DNA of 6,516 nucleotides from Lysobacterales bacterium UBA5700 (lineage in GTDB: Bacteria > Pseudomonadota > Gammaproteobacteria > Xanthomonadales > Xanthomonadaceae): NCBI GenBank assembly GCA_002420085.1, contig DIHI01000045.1:2129-8644 (forward strand), read 5' to 3'. Positions 5,269-6,516 of this stretch are shown piece by piece (positions within the stretch are counted from its first letter, which is position 1; every line of letters begins with the position of its first letter). Under the pieces are notes generated by a model. It made no database searches. It was not told where the DNA came from and saw only the letters and a list, made by a program, of their open reading frames with translations. The translations under genes were made by a program, and so were the position numbers.

Positions 5269-6516
5269 TCAGCTATCCAGACGGCCGTGACAGTGCTTGT
5301 ACTTCTTGCCCGAACCGCACGGACAGGCATCGTTGCGACCGACCTTGGGCAGGTCGCGCACCACCGGATCGCTGCGGCCGGACAGGGCTTCGACCTCGGC
5401 CGCTTCTTCATCGGCACCGAGACCACCCGTCTCCGGATGCTGGAACTGCATCGCCCGCTGACGCTGGGCCTGACGTTCGGCCTCGGCCGCTTCCATTGCC
5501 GCCACTTCCTGCTCGCTGCGGATGCGGATGCGGGCCAGCAGCACGATGGCATCATGCTTGACCTTGTCGAGCATCTGCGAGAACAACTCGAAGGCTTCCC
5601 GCTTGTATTCCTGCTTGGGCTGCTTCTGCGCGTAGCCGCGCAGATGGATGCCCTGACGCAGGTAATCCATCCGCGCCAGATGCTCCTTCCAGGTCTGATC
5701 GAGCACCTGCAACATCACGAAGCGTTCGATCGCCCGCATGTCGTTGGCGCCCAACTCGGCCTCGCGCCGCTCGAACAGGCCGCGTCCGGCCTCGACCACC
5801 TGGCGGGCGATGCCTTCAGCATCGATCTCCTGCGCTGCGCCGACGATCGCCTTCAGATCCAGATGCAGGCCGAACTCATCGGTCAGCGCGCGTTCGAGGC
5901 CGGCCAGATCCCACAGTTCATCGACCGAGCCGGGTGGCACGAAGCGGTACGACAGATCGGCGAAGATGTCGTCGCGGATACTGGCGACCGTCTCGGCCAC
6001 CGAGTCCGACTCCAGCAGTTCATTCCGCTGCACGTAGATCACCTTGCGCTGGTCGTTGGCGACATCGTCGAAATCGAGCAGGTGCTTGCGGATGTCGAAG
6101 TTGTGCGCCTCGACCTTGCGTTGCGCCTTCTCGATCTGTTTGGACACCATGCCGCTCTCGATGACCTCGTCCTCCTTCATGCCCATCGCCCGCATCGCCT
6201 TCTGCACCCAGTCGGAGGCGAAGATACGCATCAGATTGTCTTCCAGCGACAGGTAGAAACGCGACGAACCGGGATCGCCCTGGCGACCGGAACGGCCACG
6301 CAACTGGTTGTCGATGCGCCGTGATTCGTGCCGCTCGGTGCCGATGATATGCAAGCCACCGGCGGCCAGTACGGTGTCGTGTCGCTCCTGCCAGCGGCTG
6401 CGGATCTGTTCGCGTTCGCTGTCGGGCAGGATTTCGCCCTGCTCGGCCAGTTCGGCTTCGAGATTACCGCCGAGTACGATGTCGGTGCCGCGACCGGCCA
6501 TGTTGGTGGCGATGGT
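5269..6516 (-). CDS. secA: Protein translocase ATPase SecA, C-terminal part
   Basis: Partial gene: the last 415 residues of SecA (about 900 in full), open to the right edge, stop TGA at 5271-5269. SecA is the ATP-driven motor that pushes unfolded preproteins through SecYEG. The first visible residues, [17 protein letters not shown], are in nucleotide-binding domain 2, followed by [20 protein letters not shown] and [18 protein letters not shown] with the arginine-finger region. The helical scaffold and wing domains follow ([20 protein letters not shown], then [20 protein letters not shown]). After a charged Glu/Ala/Gln-rich linker ([20 protein letters not shown]) comes the extreme C-terminus, [17 protein letters not shown], a complete C-x-C-x8-C-H zinc site (5287-5325) that binds SecB in proteobacteria. 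All expected motifs of the visible half are intact. The internal ATG at 6501 is not the start. The gene is convergent with mutT-coaE, whereas in E. coli mutT lies downstream of secA on the same strand. Confidence 0.97.
   Translation of the reverse strand, partial: TIATNMAGRGTDIVLGGNLEAELAEQGEILPDSEREQIRSRWQERHDTVLAAGGLHIIGTERHESRRIDNQLRGRSGRQGDPGSSRFYLSLEDNLMRIFASDWVQKAMRAMGMKEDEVIESGMVSKQIEKAQRKVEAHNFDIRKHLLDFDDVANDQRKVIYVQRNELLESDSVAETVASIRDDIFADLSYRFVPPGSVDELWDLAGLERALTDEFGLHLDLKAIVGAAQEIDAEGIARQVVEAGRGLFERREAELGANDMRAIERFVMLQVLDQTWKEHLARMDYLRQGIHLRGYAQKQPKQEYKREAFELFSQMLDKVKHDAIVLLARIRIRSEQEVAAMEAAEAERQAQRQRAMQFQHPETGGLGADEEAAEVEALSGRSDPVVRDLPKVGRNDACPCGSGKKYKHCHGRLDS

Noticed and set aside
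5287..6324. 345-residue plus-strand frame opposite secA
   Set aside because: Antisense to SecA, whose motifs through the C-terminal zinc site are all intact on the minus strand.

Overview
The window is high-GC bacterial chromosome, dense with genes and ordinary in coding style. The proteins point to a gammaproteobacterium, probably near the Xanthomonadales/Lysobacterales. This rests on three things: the MutT/ThiE-like fusion joined to coaE beside secA, a choline-dehydrogenase-like GMC oxidoreductase of the type I associate with that group, and SecA carrying a complete C-terminal SecB/zinc motif. The taxonomic call is by recall and not by search. No tRNA, rRNA, insertion sequence, CRISPR array or phage gene is visible, and no gap between genes exceeds about 135 bases.

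Layout from left to right. Positions 1-404 (minus) hold the first 134 residues of a YiiX/YaeF-like permuted papain/NlpC-P60 hydrolase that runs off the left edge. Three bases upstream of its start ends a 435-residue membrane transporter (408-1715, minus) with a TLC/NTP-NDP-exchanger-like first helix; the two look like one operon. A 95-base divergent intergenic region (1716-1810) follows, with a small palindrome and candidate promoters in both directions. Then comes a complete FAD-dependent GMC oxidoreductase (1811-3424, plus). After a 54-base gap with a hairpin, a two-gene operon starts: a MutT-type Nudix domain fused to a degenerate thiamine-phosphate-synthase-like domain (3479-4504), overlapping by ATGA with coaE, dephospho-CoA kinase (4501-5133). 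A 135-base convergent spacer separates this from the C-terminal 415 residues of SecA (5269-6516, minus), which runs off the right edge.

How the genes relate. The right half is a housekeeping neighbourhood: nucleotide-pool sanitation (MutT), the last step of CoA synthesis (CoaE) and protein export (SecA). The genes match the secA-mutT-coaE cluster known from E. coli, but secA here faces the other two. The left half is more accessory: a transporter plus a putative envelope hydrolase, divergent from an oxidoreductase of unknown substrate.

No clearly new multi-gene system is visible. The points most worth a second look are in the MutT fusion: Asp at the position of the E. coli MutT 8-oxoguanine-binding Asn119, and loss of the metal-binding residues in the ThiE-like half. 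A second point is that three unlinked starts lack a Shine-Dalgarno and have a -10-like box 6-8 bases before the ATG, which suggests leaderless transcripts.
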